Shown: piece after piece, positions 7,886 to 15,863 of the stretch
Position numbering within the stretch: position 1 is the first letter of the stretch
Layout of the letters: each line of letters begins with the position of its first letter
Source of the DNA: a virus
Virus record (IMG/VR): IMGVR_UViG_3300025111_000005
Span: 1-47,539 of that record
DNA length: 47,539 bases
Strand: one strand, 5' to 3'
Notes under the pieces: generated by a model
What the model was told of the DNA's origin: nothing
Database searches by the model: none
The model's input: the letters and a program-made list of their open reading frames with translations, nothing else
Program-made: the position numbers and the translations under genes

Positions 7886-10348
7886 TTAAAATCCTGCTAC
7901 CGCCGATTGTTTAGTATTACTATTTATTGATTGAAGTTCTGTTACTGCTTTCTGAAGTTCCACCACGGTCTGAAAAGTATTCGCTTCTATTTTTGTCAAA
8001 TTTTGTAATCCTGCCAAAGTATAATCTTTTGTAGTACGATTATCATCTGCAAATCTCCTGAACAAACTTGCTAATTCCGTTCCTGTCTGCTCCGTGATCT
8101 GTCTTTGAATGCCCATTGAAAGGCCTTTATTTATAACAATATTATCACCTATATTTAATCCACTTGTCATAGCCTCATAAGCCTTTTTGTTTTCAGCTGC
8201 AATTTCCGCTATCCTTCGAGCGTTCTCTTCTTTTTCGGCCTCGGTTATCCCTCCTGTCATTGCCCCTCTTAGCCATTCCATGTATACTTTCATTTTTGGA
8301 CTTGAAAGAAGCGAATCGGTAAATACGTTCATTACAGCATCAATTAACACCTGGTTCATGTAATCAGCAAAATCATCAACTGATGTTTTCCCTTCCTGGA
8401 ATCCCTGAGTAATAACATCTGCAATAGTATTTTCCGTTATGCCTCCCGTGAGGAAATCAGTTAGCGATTGATCTGCATCTGCTATTGCGTTCTCTGTTTC
8501 CTGTATTATTATGTTTAATTCTTTAATTTGCTCCCATACTTTATTTTGTGCCGCTGATGATAATTGCCAGAAGCTATTATATCTTTTCTGTAACTTAGCA
8601 AGCCGTGACTCCTGCACTGCAAGTTGATCTTTTAAAATATTTATTTCCCCTTGCCTTGCTTCACCAATACCTCCCTTTCGTTCTGATAGCTCGATTAATC
8701 TCTGTTGTTCTTTTAATAACTGATTAATGTGTTCTATTTGAACCTCGAATCTCATTGCAGAAGTTGGGATCTGTGCTATTATCCCGGCGAGCATTCTACC
8801 TGCTGCGCTTACTATTGCAGCAGGATTCCCGGAAGCCATTGCAATAAACGTATCCAGCGAGCTGTTCAATAATACCATTGACTTCTCGTCAAGTCCAATT
8901 TGTTCACCGATCTGGTAAACCAAATCAGCAGCGGCATTGACTATCTGGTTTCTTAAATCCAGTTGTTCATTTAATATGTCAATTTGCTTCTTGTCATTTT
9001 CCGCAATGGCTTTTTGCATTTTCTTATACCACTCGATACTACCGGCAGCTAATATAAAATTATCAGGACCCTCTTTGGTAAGTTCCGATCCGGTAGCCGG
9101 TGTTTTTCTTCTCCTTAATAAAGCTCTGTTGAGTAATGAAAATCCTTTCCCCGGATCAATTCTTTCAAGTATTTCATCTATTTTATTATATTCTTTTTTA
9201 ATGGCTTCGAGAGCTTCCTTTGCTTTTTGTTTTTCAGAATCATATAACTCTTTCCTAGCAGCCATTAAGCTATTTGTTGCCCGCACCTGTCTCTGGTTGC
9301 TTTCTGTTTGTAGATTAGTTTCCTCCGCAATAGCTTCTTCCAATTTTTTCCTGTCATCATCTGTGAGTTGTCCGCGTTTTTCCAACTTATCATTGCCTAA
9401 AGAAATTAATATTATTTTTCTTTTTTGATGTTCAATCTCTTTTGCAGCTGTTTTATTCTCAAGATCAAGAGCCTTTTCAAGTGCTGCAATTCTTTTTTCA
9501 GGACTCTTTGTATCATCGGCATAAAGTAGCCGAGCCTTAACAATTTCTGCATTAGCCTCAGCCCTCGGAACTATCATTGCACGCTCAGCATCTTCTAATT
9601 CCTGCTGTATTCGTGTATAGTTTTCAGCAGCTTTGCCAGCATCATTCATTGATTCTGCCAATTCATCAAAATATTTTCTTACTCCGGGAATAAAATTTGC
9701 AGTTGTGGAAATTAATCTTAATCCGTTTACTATTCTGGTTCCCCAAGGAGTTACCTCATCGCCTTTTTCGCCGACCATTGACTTGCCTAACTTTATAAAT
9801 TCACCCTGCAGGACACCGACTGCGGCCTTTAATCCTGAAATCTTACGTTCAAGCAGTTCAACTCCTTCCTGTGACTTTGTAAAAAATGCTAATACAGTTT
9901 CTTTCAATACCTTAACTACCGCCTGAACGGAAATATAAGCAAGTGCCATCCTGCCTATCTTATCTATAATCCCGGTGGATGATTTTTCAATCTGAACATT
10001 CCCTTCAATCTGTTGTTTCTGTAATTTAGCAAGTTGAGCCTGTTCTTCTGCGAGTGCTCTTTTTACTGATTTTAATTCACCAGCAGCAGCCATTTTACTC
10101 CGTCCTGCCGTTGCATCATCATAGGCTTTCTGAAGCCTCTTAACGTCCTGTTCAATAGATTTGATAAGAGTTTTCTGCTCAGATATGGCTTGTTTAAAAC
10201 TTTTTGTTGTCTTATTGAGTCCTTGATCAACGATATTGCCTTGCTTCTCGACATTTTTAGCCCAATCTTTAACAGTTTTATTGCTGTTACGGATAGCAGT
10301 TTCGAGTTGTACGGTATTTAACGAGGCATCAAAAATTATACTGCTCAT
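7886..10348 (-). CDS. Tape measure protein
   Basis: At 820 residues this is among the longest genes of the tail block. It is almost entirely alpha-helical and rich in Lys, Glu, Gln, Ala and Leu, with long coiled coils (about residues 20-125, 235-400, 525-610). Two hydrophobic segments ('MALAYISVQAVVKVL' near 133 and 'AAIVSAAGRMLAGIIAQI' near 500) could be membrane-active parts released at injection. Its ATG overlaps the frameshifted tail chaperone frame by 4 bases. It sets tail length and lies in the tail lumen. Length and position match the family, and no lytic domain was seen. Confidence 0.85.
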   Translation of the reverse strand: MSSIIFDASLNTVQLETAIRNSNKTVKDWAKNVEKQGNIVDQGLNKTTKSFKQAISEQKTLIKSIEQDVKRLQKAYDDATAGRSKMAAAGELKSVKRALAEEQAQLAKLQKQQIEGNVQIEKSSTGIIDKIGRMALAYISVQAVVKVLKETVLAFFTKSQEGVELLERKISGLKAAVGVLQGEFIKLGKSMVGEKGDEVTPWGTRIVNGLRLISTTANFIPGVRKYFDELAESMNDAGKAAENYTRIQQELEDAERAMIVPRAEANAEIVKARLLYADDTKSPEKRIAALEKALDLENKTAAKEIEHQKRKIILISLGNDKLEKRGQLTDDDRKKLEEAIAEETNLQTESNQRQVRATNSLMAARKELYDSEKQKAKEALEAIKKEYNKIDEILERIDPGKGFSLLNRALLRRRKTPATGSELTKEGPDNFILAAGSIEWYKKMQKAIAENDKKQIDILNEQLDLRNQIVNAAADLVYQIGEQIGLDEKSMVLLNSSLDTFIAMASGNPAAIVSAAGRMLAGIIAQIPTSAMRFEVQIEHINQLLKEQQRLIELSERKGGIGEARQGEINILKDQLAVQESRLAKLQKRYNSFWQLSSAAQNKVWEQIKELNIIIQETENAIADADQSLTDFLTGGITENTIADVITQGFQEGKTSVDDFADYMNQVLIDAVMNVFTDSLLSSPKMKVYMEWLRGAMTGGITEAEKEENARRIAEIAAENKKAYEAMTSGLNIGDNIVINKGLSMGIQRQITEQTGTELASLFRRFADDNRTTKDYTLAGLQNLTKIEANTFQTVVELQKAVTELQSINSNTKQSAVAGF

Positions 10349-10599
10349 GGCTTAATATATTTTCCAAGTATTAAATTTGCCTGATCGCCTGAAATCATCT
10401 TCTTTGCTTTGTAATCCCACCATGGCAGGTCTACACTTTCAATCTGCAATGATATCCAACTCTTGTTCATCAGTTCCGATTCTGTTAAATTTAATTTCGT
10501 GCGGTACATTGCAAGACGACCAAAAAGACTAACACCCCCTTTTGCTACTCCGGTTTCTTCTTCAGTATGTTCATCTTTCTGGCCAATGCCATATTCCAA
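10345..10599 (-). CDS. Tail assembly chaperone, frameshift extension (GT-like T part)
   Basis: This frame has no real start codon: its only possible start is a TTG inside a run of nine T's (minus strand). It is open from within the 3' end of the preceding gene to the tape measure start, 83 codons plus stop. A -1 slip on the T run joins it to the 136-residue frame and gives a fusion of about 203 residues. This is the G/GT arrangement of lambda-like phages, where the short and long chaperones load the tape measure. The segment is charged and hydrophilic at first and ends 'SGDQANLILGKYIKP'. Confidence 0.75.
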   Translation of the reverse strand: MEYGIGQKDEHTEEETGVAKGGVSLFGRLAMYRTKLNLTESELMNKSWISLQIESVDLPWWDYKAKKMISGDQANLILGKYIKP

Positions 10600-10955
10600 A
10601 AAAAAACCTCTGCATCTGAATTTTTGATGACAATCTTAAAGAGAATATTTTGATCTTTATTCGGGAGTTTTGATATTGCATATGCTACTATTCTCACAAA
10701 CCTTGTTCCGGTTGCAATAGCAATAGCCCTGCTAATAAATTCAGCATCTTTGGCATGATCCATCAAGGCTTGAAAATAAGATACATTCTCATCTTCAAAG
10801 TCTCTTATCTGACATATTTCACCGCTGATCCTAATTAACTGCCTTGTTGATATTGGACGTATAGACAAACGAAAAGTAAACCAACCCCATTTTAAACGGA
10901 ATGAATCAGCCGGACCAAATCGTCCAAGTAATATGTTCGACGCTGTGCGCTCCAT
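10545..10955 (-). CDS. Tail assembly chaperone (G-like)
   Basis: This 136-residue protein lies between the major tail protein and the tape measure, the standard place of the G chaperone. It is alpha-helical in the middle ('YFQALMDHAKDAEFISRAIA') and ends in a basic tail after the slippery T run. The zero-frame product stops at 10545. A fraction of ribosomes should move to -1 and make the longer form. It follows an intrinsic terminator just after the major tail protein gene, so its transcript level is likely lower than that of the tube gene. Confidence 0.75.
   Translation of the reverse strand: MERTASNILLGRFGPADSFRLKWGWFTFRLSIRPISTRQLIRISGEICQIRDFEDENVSYFQALMDHAKDAEFISRAIAIATGTRFVRIVAYAISKLPNKDQNILFKIVIKNSDAEVFFWNMALARKMNILKKKPE
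10598..10606 (-). promoter_or_regulatory. -1 ribosomal frameshift site (T9)
   Basis: On the minus strand nine T's (context GAG GTT TTT TTT TGG, zero frame) precede the overlap between the two tail-chaperone frames. T TTT TTT is a classic -1 slippery heptamer. A -1 slip gives ...TTT TTG GAA TAT, which enters the 84-codon frame exactly at its first codon. That both frames overlap here, and that the second lacks a start, is seen directly. The efficiency of slippage is not. Confidence 0.75.
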
Positions 10956-10967
10956 AATTTTATAAAA

Positions 10968-10986
10968 AGCCCCTTGTTCAGAGGCT
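10968..10986 (-). terminator. Intrinsic terminator after the major tail protein
   Basis: The minus strand reads AGCCTCT GAACA AGGGGCT then TTTTTATAA: a 7-bp stem with one G-U pair, a 5-base loop and a U run. It lies just past the stop of the major tail protein gene and before the tail chaperone gene, so it probably causes partial termination and high tube-protein expression. Confidence 0.7.
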
Positions 10987-10991
10987 CTTAA

Positions 10992-11486
10992 TTAGAAAGC
11001 ACTGATTTTCCAGCTGCCTGTATTGTCTGCCGTCATCTGCGGGAGGGCCTTGAGCTCCAAAGAAAAAAGTTTGTCCCTTCCACCACCACCAATGATGCGA
11101 GTGATGCAGTTAGCATTATACATCTGAAGTTTATGGCCTGAATCAAGTAACATCTCCAGAGCCAAGTTAACGGTTGTATAACCTGTTGCAGGAGTGTACC
11201 CTGAAGCGTTTCCAGTACCACCTTTCAGAGCAGCAATATTGGCAAATGTCATGTCGTAAAACTGCATGATTGCCGATAATTCACCTTCTTCAGTTTTTAC
11301 ACTTCTTACAGGCGAAAACTTCTGATCAACATAGAAGTTAGTCAGGGATCCTTCTGTTTCTTCAATACTTACAGATCCCTTAACGGTATCCGGTAAAGTA
11401 GTCAATGCAGCACCTGAAGGCATATTACTTCCGGTTGCGGCTGTTCCGTATTTAACGGATGCTATTCCAAATAAATAAACTGCCAT
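10992..11486 (-). CDS. Major tail (tube) protein
   Basis: A 164-residue, Gly/Thr/Ala-rich, mostly beta protein. The features 'GSVSIEETEGSLTNFYVDQ' and 'SLELKALPQMTADNTGSWKISAF' fit small tail-tube proteins. It lies after the tail terminator-like gene and before the chaperones, and is followed at once by an intrinsic terminator, both expected for the abundant tube protein. The start (MAVYLFGIASV) is the only ATG near the upstream gene. Confidence 0.75.
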   Translation of the reverse strand: MAVYLFGIASVKYGTAATGSNMPSGAALTTLPDTVKGSVSIEETEGSLTNFYVDQKFSPVRSVKTEEGELSAIMQFYDMTFANIAALKGGTGNASGYTPATGYTTVNLALEMLLDSGHKLQMYNANCITRIIGGGGRDKLFSLELKALPQMTADNTGSWKISAF

Positions 11487-11490
11487 ATTC

Positions 11491-11886
11491 TTAATTATTA
11501 ATGTTTTTGAAACTAAATCTTAAATTTGAATAATGTTCTCCAAGTTGCTCCTCCCTTATTGTCTCCTGACTTTCAAGATCAATGAGATAACTTGTTGTAG
11601 AGACTTGTTTTAATGCTGCCAGAATTAATGCTGATCCGGCTTCCAATTTTGTGGCATCAGGGATTAACCCGATACCCGGCCCTCCGTCAATATCCTTAAC
11701 GTGATAATTCACGTTGACATAACATTTTTGCATCACATTAGCATTTACCGGGAGCGAGTTGATGACCACGTATTCTGTTGCGGTTGACTTGCTGGGTTTT
11801 GTCTTTAAATATTTTGGTTTCGTTATAGACCCCAAAAGTGAGTAAACAATACCTATTATGTAATCCGTAGTCTTATAATCGCTCAT
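11491..11886 (-). CDS. Tail terminator / completion-like protein
   Basis: The 131-residue protein sits between an HK97 gp10-like neck gene (4-base overlap) and the tail tube gene, where the tail terminator (gpU/gp17 type) is normally found. The central 'NVMQKCYVNVNYHVKDI' and the later 'ALKQVSTTSYLIDLESQ' segments suggest the small alpha/beta fold of this family. Assignment rests mostly on gene order. Confidence 0.55.
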   Translation of the reverse strand: MSDYKTTDYIIGIVYSLLGSITKPKYLKTKPSKSTATEYVVINSLPVNANVMQKCYVNVNYHVKDIDGGPGIGLIPDATKLEAGSALILAALKQVSTTSYLIDLESQETIREEQLGEHYSNLRFSFKNINN

Positions 11887-12401
11887 GGTATAAATGTTTC
11901 TTCCATTCGTGCTGCCGTGCCTTCCTTAATGACTTCGAGTTTTTCCAAGTGTAATGCCAGATCAATCATACAAACATCTGCCTGGTAAGAAATGACATTA
12001 TATCCTTTCGACTCTACATAAGAAGCGTAATTCATCCCTGCAATGAGGATCATCTGAAAACCAGTCGGTTTGATGAACTCCTGAATTGATTGTTTATTCA
12101 TTGATGCAATTTCTGCAGCAGATAACCGACCTTCAGTTATTTTTCCAGCAAGTGTCCCCGGTTCCTTTCCGATAATCAATTCCCCATTATGGAAAATATA
12201 ATACCCGATTGAGTTCCGAAGGTTAGCCGTTACATCTTCATATTGCCCTGCTACATGACTTTGCGCCTGTCCACGTGCATTAATAATAAATTGTTCAGCA
12301 TCATTAATAAACGCATCAATAATTTGTTGATAAAGTAATCCAGCCTGTTTTTCAATATCTTTCATTGACTTAGCCTCGTTGAAATTACTCTTTAGAGCCA
12401 T
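11883..12401 (-). CDS. Neck protein (HK97 gp10-like)
   Basis: A 172-residue protein between the head-closure and tail-terminator genes. It has a helical N-terminus ('KDIEKQAGLLYQQIIDAFINDAE', residues about 14-36), a central 'TANLRNSIGYYIFHNGELIIGK' segment (about 69-90) and 'GMNYASYVESKGYNV', the pattern of HK97 gp10-like proteins, where an alkylation-type 'YA.YVE.G' motif is common. It joins head to tail. It overlaps the upstream gene by 10 bases. Confidence 0.6.
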   Translation of the reverse strand: MALKSNFNEAKSMKDIEKQAGLLYQQIIDAFINDAEQFIINARGQAQSHVAGQYEDVTANLRNSIGYYIFHNGELIIGKEPGTLAGKITEGRLSAAEIASMNKQSIQEFIKPTGFQMILIAGMNYASYVESKGYNVISYQADVCMIDLALHLEKLEVIKEGTAARMEETFIP

Positions 12402-12706
12402 AGTCTTGAATTTAATTGACCATTCGAGGCACGTTTTACTTTACCCGTGATCGTACCGTTTGAAAGTGCAGTAAGAACAAAATCAGATCCTGCCGGTATG
12501 ACCACTGTTGTAACAGGCATGAAAAGATCAAAAGAATAATCTATCATCACTCCATCTGCCCCTGCTATTTTCTTCCCCGTGCCGTTCACTTCTGCCCGGC
12601 ATGAAAAAGTATAATCAGTTGTCTCCCCTGCAGTCCAAACTCCGCTTGCATTCTGTGAACCAGATGCAGAAGTAGTTACTACGATACTATCAGGATATTG
12701 TTGCAT
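12392..12706 (-). CDS. Head closure / head-tail joining protein
   Basis: The 104-residue protein is beta-rich ('DSIVVTTSASGSQ', 'YTFSCRAEVNGTGKKI', 'FVLTALSNGTITGKVK') and lies second after the capsid gene, where head-closure proteins (SPP1 gp16 / lambda FII type) are placed. The small-barrel pattern with a mid-protein loop fits that fold. It shares one base with the upstream adaptor gene. Confidence 0.55.
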   Translation of the reverse strand: MQQYPDSIVVTTSASGSQNASGVWTAGETTDYTFSCRAEVNGTGKKIAGADGVMIDYSFDLFMPVTTVVIPAGSDFVLTALSNGTITGKVKRASNGQLNSRLWL

Positions 12707-13023
12707 CAGAAACGTTGTACAAAGGTTGCCGTTTTTTTCAAAGAACTTGCTGGTATTGGATTCACTGCACTATACTTTGTATAAATACCTGCTGCCAAAC
12801 TTAAAAGAGTTGTCTTATCAGCCAAACTGACCTGATACCCCCCTTCAACAACATTAGGGACAGTTACAAGTGTAGTGATCGCATCAGCATAAGCAAGATC
12901 AAAAGACTCACCACCTGAATAAATACCAGCAGAAGCAAGCCCTCTGTCCTGTAACGCAAGAATAAAAGCATTCTCAGACAAAGGATAATTCATCTTGGCT
13001 TTTATCGCTTCAAGGTTTGTCAT
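12706..13023 (-). CDS. Head-tail adaptor protein
   Basis: The 105-residue helical protein follows the capsid gene. Its form ('TNLEAIKAKMNYPLSENAFILALQDRGL', about residues 2-29, then two helices and a C-terminal 'KKTATFVQRF') matches the gp6/gp15-like connector adaptors that bind under the portal, in a variant I associate with Bacteroidetes phages. A perfect hairpin separates it from the capsid gene, so its expression is probably lower than that of the capsid. Confidence 0.55.
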   Translation of the reverse strand: MTNLEAIKAKMNYPLSENAFILALQDRGLASAGIYSGGESFDLAYADAITTLVTVPNVVEGGYQVSLADKTTLLSLAAGIYTKYSAVNPIPASSLKKTATFVQRF

Positions 13024-13036
13024 GTCGTTTTATTAA

Positions 13037-13063
13037 AATAGGAGTAGGAATCCTACTCCTATT
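13037..13063 (-). terminator. Perfect 13-bp hairpin after the capsid gene
   Basis: Thirteen bases (AATAGGAGTAGGA) are followed by one base and their exact reverse complement. On the minus strand the stem is followed by TTAATAAAA, a weak U-rich tail. It is in the 49-base gap between the capsid stop and the adaptor start and is likely a partial terminator or mRNA 3'-end stabiliser for the capsid transcript. Confidence 0.65.
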
Positions 13064-13072
13064 AATATATAA

Positions 13073-14161
13073 TTAACTCCATGAAGTCGCATCAACCTTC
13101 AGGATAAATATCCCGTCCACATCGGTAAACCGGGGAAAGGCATTGGCCTGCCCTTTAGTAAATTCACCGAAAGGCTCCAACTCTGACCACTTCGATAAAA
13201 GTATATGATCTCGCTTGACCTGGATGGATTTTTTACTTACTGATTCACTGGTTTCCTCAGCTATAGGTCCGTGAAGGACGTTACCGATTTTTAGATCAGG
13301 AATAAAGGTTACATAACCATTTTTCCATGCAGCTACGTTGGTAAGTGCATGTGCATTGCTTTCAAATCTCACATTCGAGTCAACTATAACAATCTTCGGA
13401 AGAAGCCTTGATTCAAATAGATTACTCAAATCCGTAAATGTCGGAGTGGCTTTCGTGGTTGTATTACGGAGTACTGCCCATTCATTCTGTACCTGTGTTG
13501 ATGCTACAAGCTCATTAAATGCTGTTCTATCGCAACACATATACTCCAAAGGATACCCGGAAGCCCTTGCATTATCTGTAAGAGTCCTGATATCAGTCAT
13601 TGGAACACTACCAGATGCTTGTGACCATTGAAGAGTAACGCCTGTTTTATTCCCAGTAGGAATACCGAAATCACAAACATCTTCAGTTATGATCCCATTA
13701 TTGTTTGAGGAGGTAAGAGATATCTGACCATAACTAAGTGCCTGCATAGCAAGGTACTCAGTACGTGCCATAACACCTGTATAACAGAAATCAATGTCAT
13801 TAAACACGAGGTCAAGAAGTGCGCTCCTATTAATATCGCCCAAAGATAATGCTTTCAGAATGTTATAATCATTCATATCCTTTTCATCCATCTGCCTTTT
13901 AATGGCTATCTTTGGGATGTCTCCGGTTATCTTGGTGATAATTCTACGAGATTTGAGAGGCGCAGAAGAGTTATACTCGATAACATCTGCCATTACAGGA
14001 TTACCACCCGACCCAGAAAGGGATTCCCATGTTAATTGAGTGGTATATTTTAAAGGGAAAAACTGTTGCCAGAAAAGTTTATTAAGGAACAGTTCACGCC
14101 GACGGTTAACGTAAGCTTCGACATTCACTTTCGTTAACTCTTTTAAAATTGATCTTTCCAT
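13073..14161 (-). CDS. Major capsid protein (lambda gpE type)
   Basis: A 362-residue protein following decoration and scaffold genes. Features of the phage major capsid protein E family are visible: the N-terminal 'RRELFLNKLFWQQFFPLKYTTQLTWESL' region (about 22-49), the central 'GDIPKIAIKRQMDEKDMNDY' segment (about 99-118), and the C-terminal 'VKRDHILLSKWSELEPFG' (about 322-339). The length fits the family. No cleavage site or neighbouring head protease is evident. The gene is followed by a strong hairpin, which suits an abundant product. Confidence 0.85.
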   Translation of the reverse strand: MERSILKELTKVNVEAYVNRRRELFLNKLFWQQFFPLKYTTQLTWESLSGSGGNPVMADVIEYNSSAPLKSRRIITKITGDIPKIAIKRQMDEKDMNDYNILKALSLGDINRSALLDLVFNDIDFCYTGVMARTEYLAMQALSYGQISLTSSNNNGIITEDVCDFGIPTGNKTGVTLQWSQASGSVPMTDIRTLTDNARASGYPLEYMCCDRTAFNELVASTQVQNEWAVLRNTTTKATPTFTDLSNLFESRLLPKIVIVDSNVRFESNAHALTNVAAWKNGYVTFIPDLKIGNVLHGPIAEETSESVSKKSIQVKRDHILLSKWSELEPFGEFTKGQANAFPRFTDVDGIFILKVDATSWS

Positions 14162-14180
14162 TTTTTCTATTTTTTAAAAG

Positions 14181-14765
14181 TTAAACGAAACGAACTAAAG
14201 GAAGTAGTGCCTTAATGGTTGCATCAACAAAATAAGGCAATTGTGAAGTACGAACACGACCACGGACCAAAAGTCCACAACCGTTATTATCGTTAGTCAG
14301 ATCGACAGGGTTAGTTGCAATAGCAACAGGAGAGTATCGAAATCCACCGCCATTAAATCCTGAAGTAGCATTTTCAATTACCAACCCACTTGCAGCAATA
14401 GCAATACTCAAATTACTACTGAGGTTAAGCACATCTTTCCCTGTGCCAGAAGCTACAACTGATGTGATCCTGACGCCTGATGCAGTGCCTAAACTATAAC
14501 CAAGAAGATCGCCTGCTTTAAATTCATGGTTGTTATAAACTACGACATGATTAAAACCTGATGCTACCAAAGCATTGGCTAACATAGCTGTTTTCGTGAG
14601 ATGATAAATCCCATCAGAGTCCACTCCAAGGAGTGCACCCTCTTTCATCCCAGTTGCTGAAGTCGGAAAATCATCTTTCTCGACCACACCGCCTCCGGGA
14701 ATATCCTCAAGGATCAGCTCGACGGCTAAATTCCTTTCGGTATCTGTTGAAGAAAATGTTTGCAT
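14181..14765 (-). CDS. Head decoration-like protein
   Basis: The 194-residue protein, rich in Gly, Ala, Val and Asn and low in charge, sits between scaffold and capsid genes, where lambda gpD-like decoration proteins lie. The pattern 'MKEGALLGVDSDGIYHL', 'HEFKAGDLLGYSLGTASG' and 'GLLVRGRVRTSQLPY' is typical of gpD-type beta-barrel proteins that bind capsid trimers. An essential role is not implied. Confidence 0.6.
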   Translation of the reverse strand: MQTFSSTDTERNLAVELILEDIPGGGVVEKDDFPTSATGMKEGALLGVDSDGIYHLTKTAMLANALVASGFNHVVVYNNHEFKAGDLLGYSLGTASGVRITSVVASGTGKDVLNLSSNLSIAIAASGLVIENATSGFNGGGFRYSPVAIATNPVDLTNDNNGCGLLVRGRVRTSQLPYFVDATIKALLPLVRFV

Positions 14766-14770
14766 AATTA

Positions 14771-15472
14771 TTATTTTTTAATTAATACTTTGCCTTGCGG
14801 CTCTTTCGGGAACTTCTCATTAAGGTAAGCATCGATTGTAGATTTCTCACTTTGCTGCCCGCCTCCCGTTGGCGGTACTGAAATAACGACCCCCTTCTCT
14901 GCCATTTCCTGTTTGAATCCGTTGTAATCGGTTTCAATAGATGCGACCAGTTGATCAATCTCGGCCTCTGATTTTGGAATCAGATTCCGACCCTTTAAAT
15001 ACGATGCAGGTATATCCTTTAATTTTTCATGCTTACTCACTTTTTCAGCTAATGAGGCTAAAGTCTTTTCCTGTTTTTGCTTTTCAATCTCCGCTTTAAG
15101 AGTCTCAGTTGATTCCTGTTGTTCTTTTTTAAAAGCAGTGAACCAAACAGGCTCATTCGGATCAGGATCAGCGTCTTTGTCTTTCGGAGGTCTGCCGACT
15201 TTCTTTATCGGCGTACCGTCTTCATTAAGTCCGTGTTTTTCCTGGAAATTCTTTAAAGCTGTCTTTTGTGCTTCTGTTGCTCTGCGGTCGCCTTCGATCT
15301 GAAGTTGTGTTGCAGAGAATTTGAGTGTCTCGATGATCCCGTCTGTGAATACGGTCTCAATATCTTTTTCTTCTTTTACGGTTTTGCTGAACGTATCTGC
15401 AACCCCTGATAAAAATGATTCACTGACCCCGGTTAATTTCGATTTCAGGAATGCTAAAATTTTCTCTTTCAT
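14771..15472 (-). CDS. Scaffold protein
   Basis: A 233-residue, very charged helical protein (Lys, Glu, Gln rich) with coiled-coil potential at about residues 115-165, located just before the decoration and capsid genes, as scaffolds are. A short 'KVGRPPKDKD' segment near residue 92 resembles an AT-hook but is more likely a flexible linker. The C-terminus ('YLNEKFPKEPQGKVLIKK') is basic, as in capsid-binding scaffold tails. A Bacteroidetes-type promoter lies 20 bases upstream of its ATG, so it opens a head-tail transcript. Confidence 0.65.
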   Translation of the reverse strand: MKEKILAFLKSKLTGVSESFLSGVADTFSKTVKEEKDIETVFTDGIIETLKFSATQLQIEGDRRATEAQKTALKNFQEKHGLNEDGTPIKKVGRPPKDKDADPDPNEPVWFTAFKKEQQESTETLKAEIEKQKQEKTLASLAEKVSKHEKLKDIPASYLKGRNLIPKSEAEIDQLVASIETDYNGFKQEMAEKGVVISVPPTGGGQQSEKSTIDAYLNEKFPKEPQGKVLIKK

Positions 15473-15491
15473 AAAATGAATATATTTTGTT

Positions 15492-15523
15492 CAAAATTAC
15501 GTTAAAGTATATTGTTAGTTCAA
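15492..15523 (-). promoter_or_regulatory. Bacteroidetes-type promoter for the head-tail operon
   Basis: Minus strand: TTG at 15523-15521, 21 bases, then TAATTTTG at 15499-15492, an exact match to TAnnTTTG. The predicted start is near 15485, about 13 bases from the scaffold ATG. It is divergent from the candidate promoter of the lone plus-strand gene. Confidence 0.6.
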
Positions 15524-15541
15524 TAAGATTATTTAACTTCG
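15512..15541 (+). promoter_or_regulatory. Candidate rightward promoter for the lone plus-strand gene
   Basis: TTG at 15512-15514, 19 bases, then TAACTTCG at 15534-15541, one mismatch from TAnnTTTG. It overlaps the leftward promoter, so the two could exclude each other. Confidence 0.45.
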
Positions 15542-15561
15542 TCCGCATATAGACAAGCAAT

Positions 15562-15813
15562 ATGGTAATAACAGTTGAAGAGTATGCCAAAATGTTCCCC
15601 TCGAAAGGGAAAGAAGTCTCCCCAAAAACTATTATAAGACGTTGTATAAATGGTTTTTTGCCCTCACATCACCACGCAAGGAAACTACCAGGCGATCAGG
15701 GCCAATGGGTGATTGAAATAGCGGATGAAATTCCCAAAATAGTCGTAACAAAGACAGATCCACCAAAACCGGATATAAGAAGTATGAATCGGAAATATTT
15801 TAATTTTCAGTAA
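15562..15813 (+). CDS. Excisionase/MerR-like DNA-binding regulator
   Basis: The only convincing rightward gene. Its 83 residues begin 'VITVEEYAKMFPSKGKEVSP' and continue 'KTIIRRCINGFLP' and 'GQWVIEIADE', the winged-helix pattern of excisionase or MerR-type domains (EYA..., VSPKTI-RR, G.LP, GQWVIEI). The C-terminal 30 residues are basic and unstructured. It faces a terminator shared with the opposing operon. A role as a regulator of the divergent head-tail promoter is an inference from position. Such a domain can also act in excision, but no integrase was found. Confidence 0.75.
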   Translation: MVITVEEYAKMFPSKGKEVSPKTIIRRCINGFLPSHHHARKLPGDQGQWVIEIADEIPKIVVTKTDPPKPDIRSMNRKYFNFQ

Positions 15814-15820
15814 TAAAAAA

Positions 15821-15843
15821 AGCCCCTCCGATATGGAGAGGCT
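15821..15843 (-). terminator. Bidirectional terminator
   Basis: AGCCCCTCC, a 5-base loop, then GGAGAGGCT: a 9-bp stem with one mismatch on the plus strand and a G-U on the minus strand. On the minus strand seven T's follow, and on the plus strand CTTTCC. It separates the converging plus-strand regulator and the ParB operon. Confidence 0.75.
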
Positions 15844-15863
15844 CTTTCCGAAAAACCTGGGGG

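Noticed and set aside
8937-9428. A 163-codon plus-strand open frame opposite the tape measure gene.
   Set aside because: It is the antisense of a strongly coding coiled-coil region and its product is a Ser/Leu/Phe-rich shadow with no motif or upstream promoter.
10345-10599. A separate gene starting with TTG.
   Set aside because: The TTG is inside the T9 slippery run and there is no plausible independent initiation. A frameshift from the preceding chaperone gene explains the frame.
15562-15813. Evidence of a temperate phage from the excisionase-like protein.
   Set aside because: No integrase, repressor pair or attachment site was recognised, so lifestyle is left undecided.
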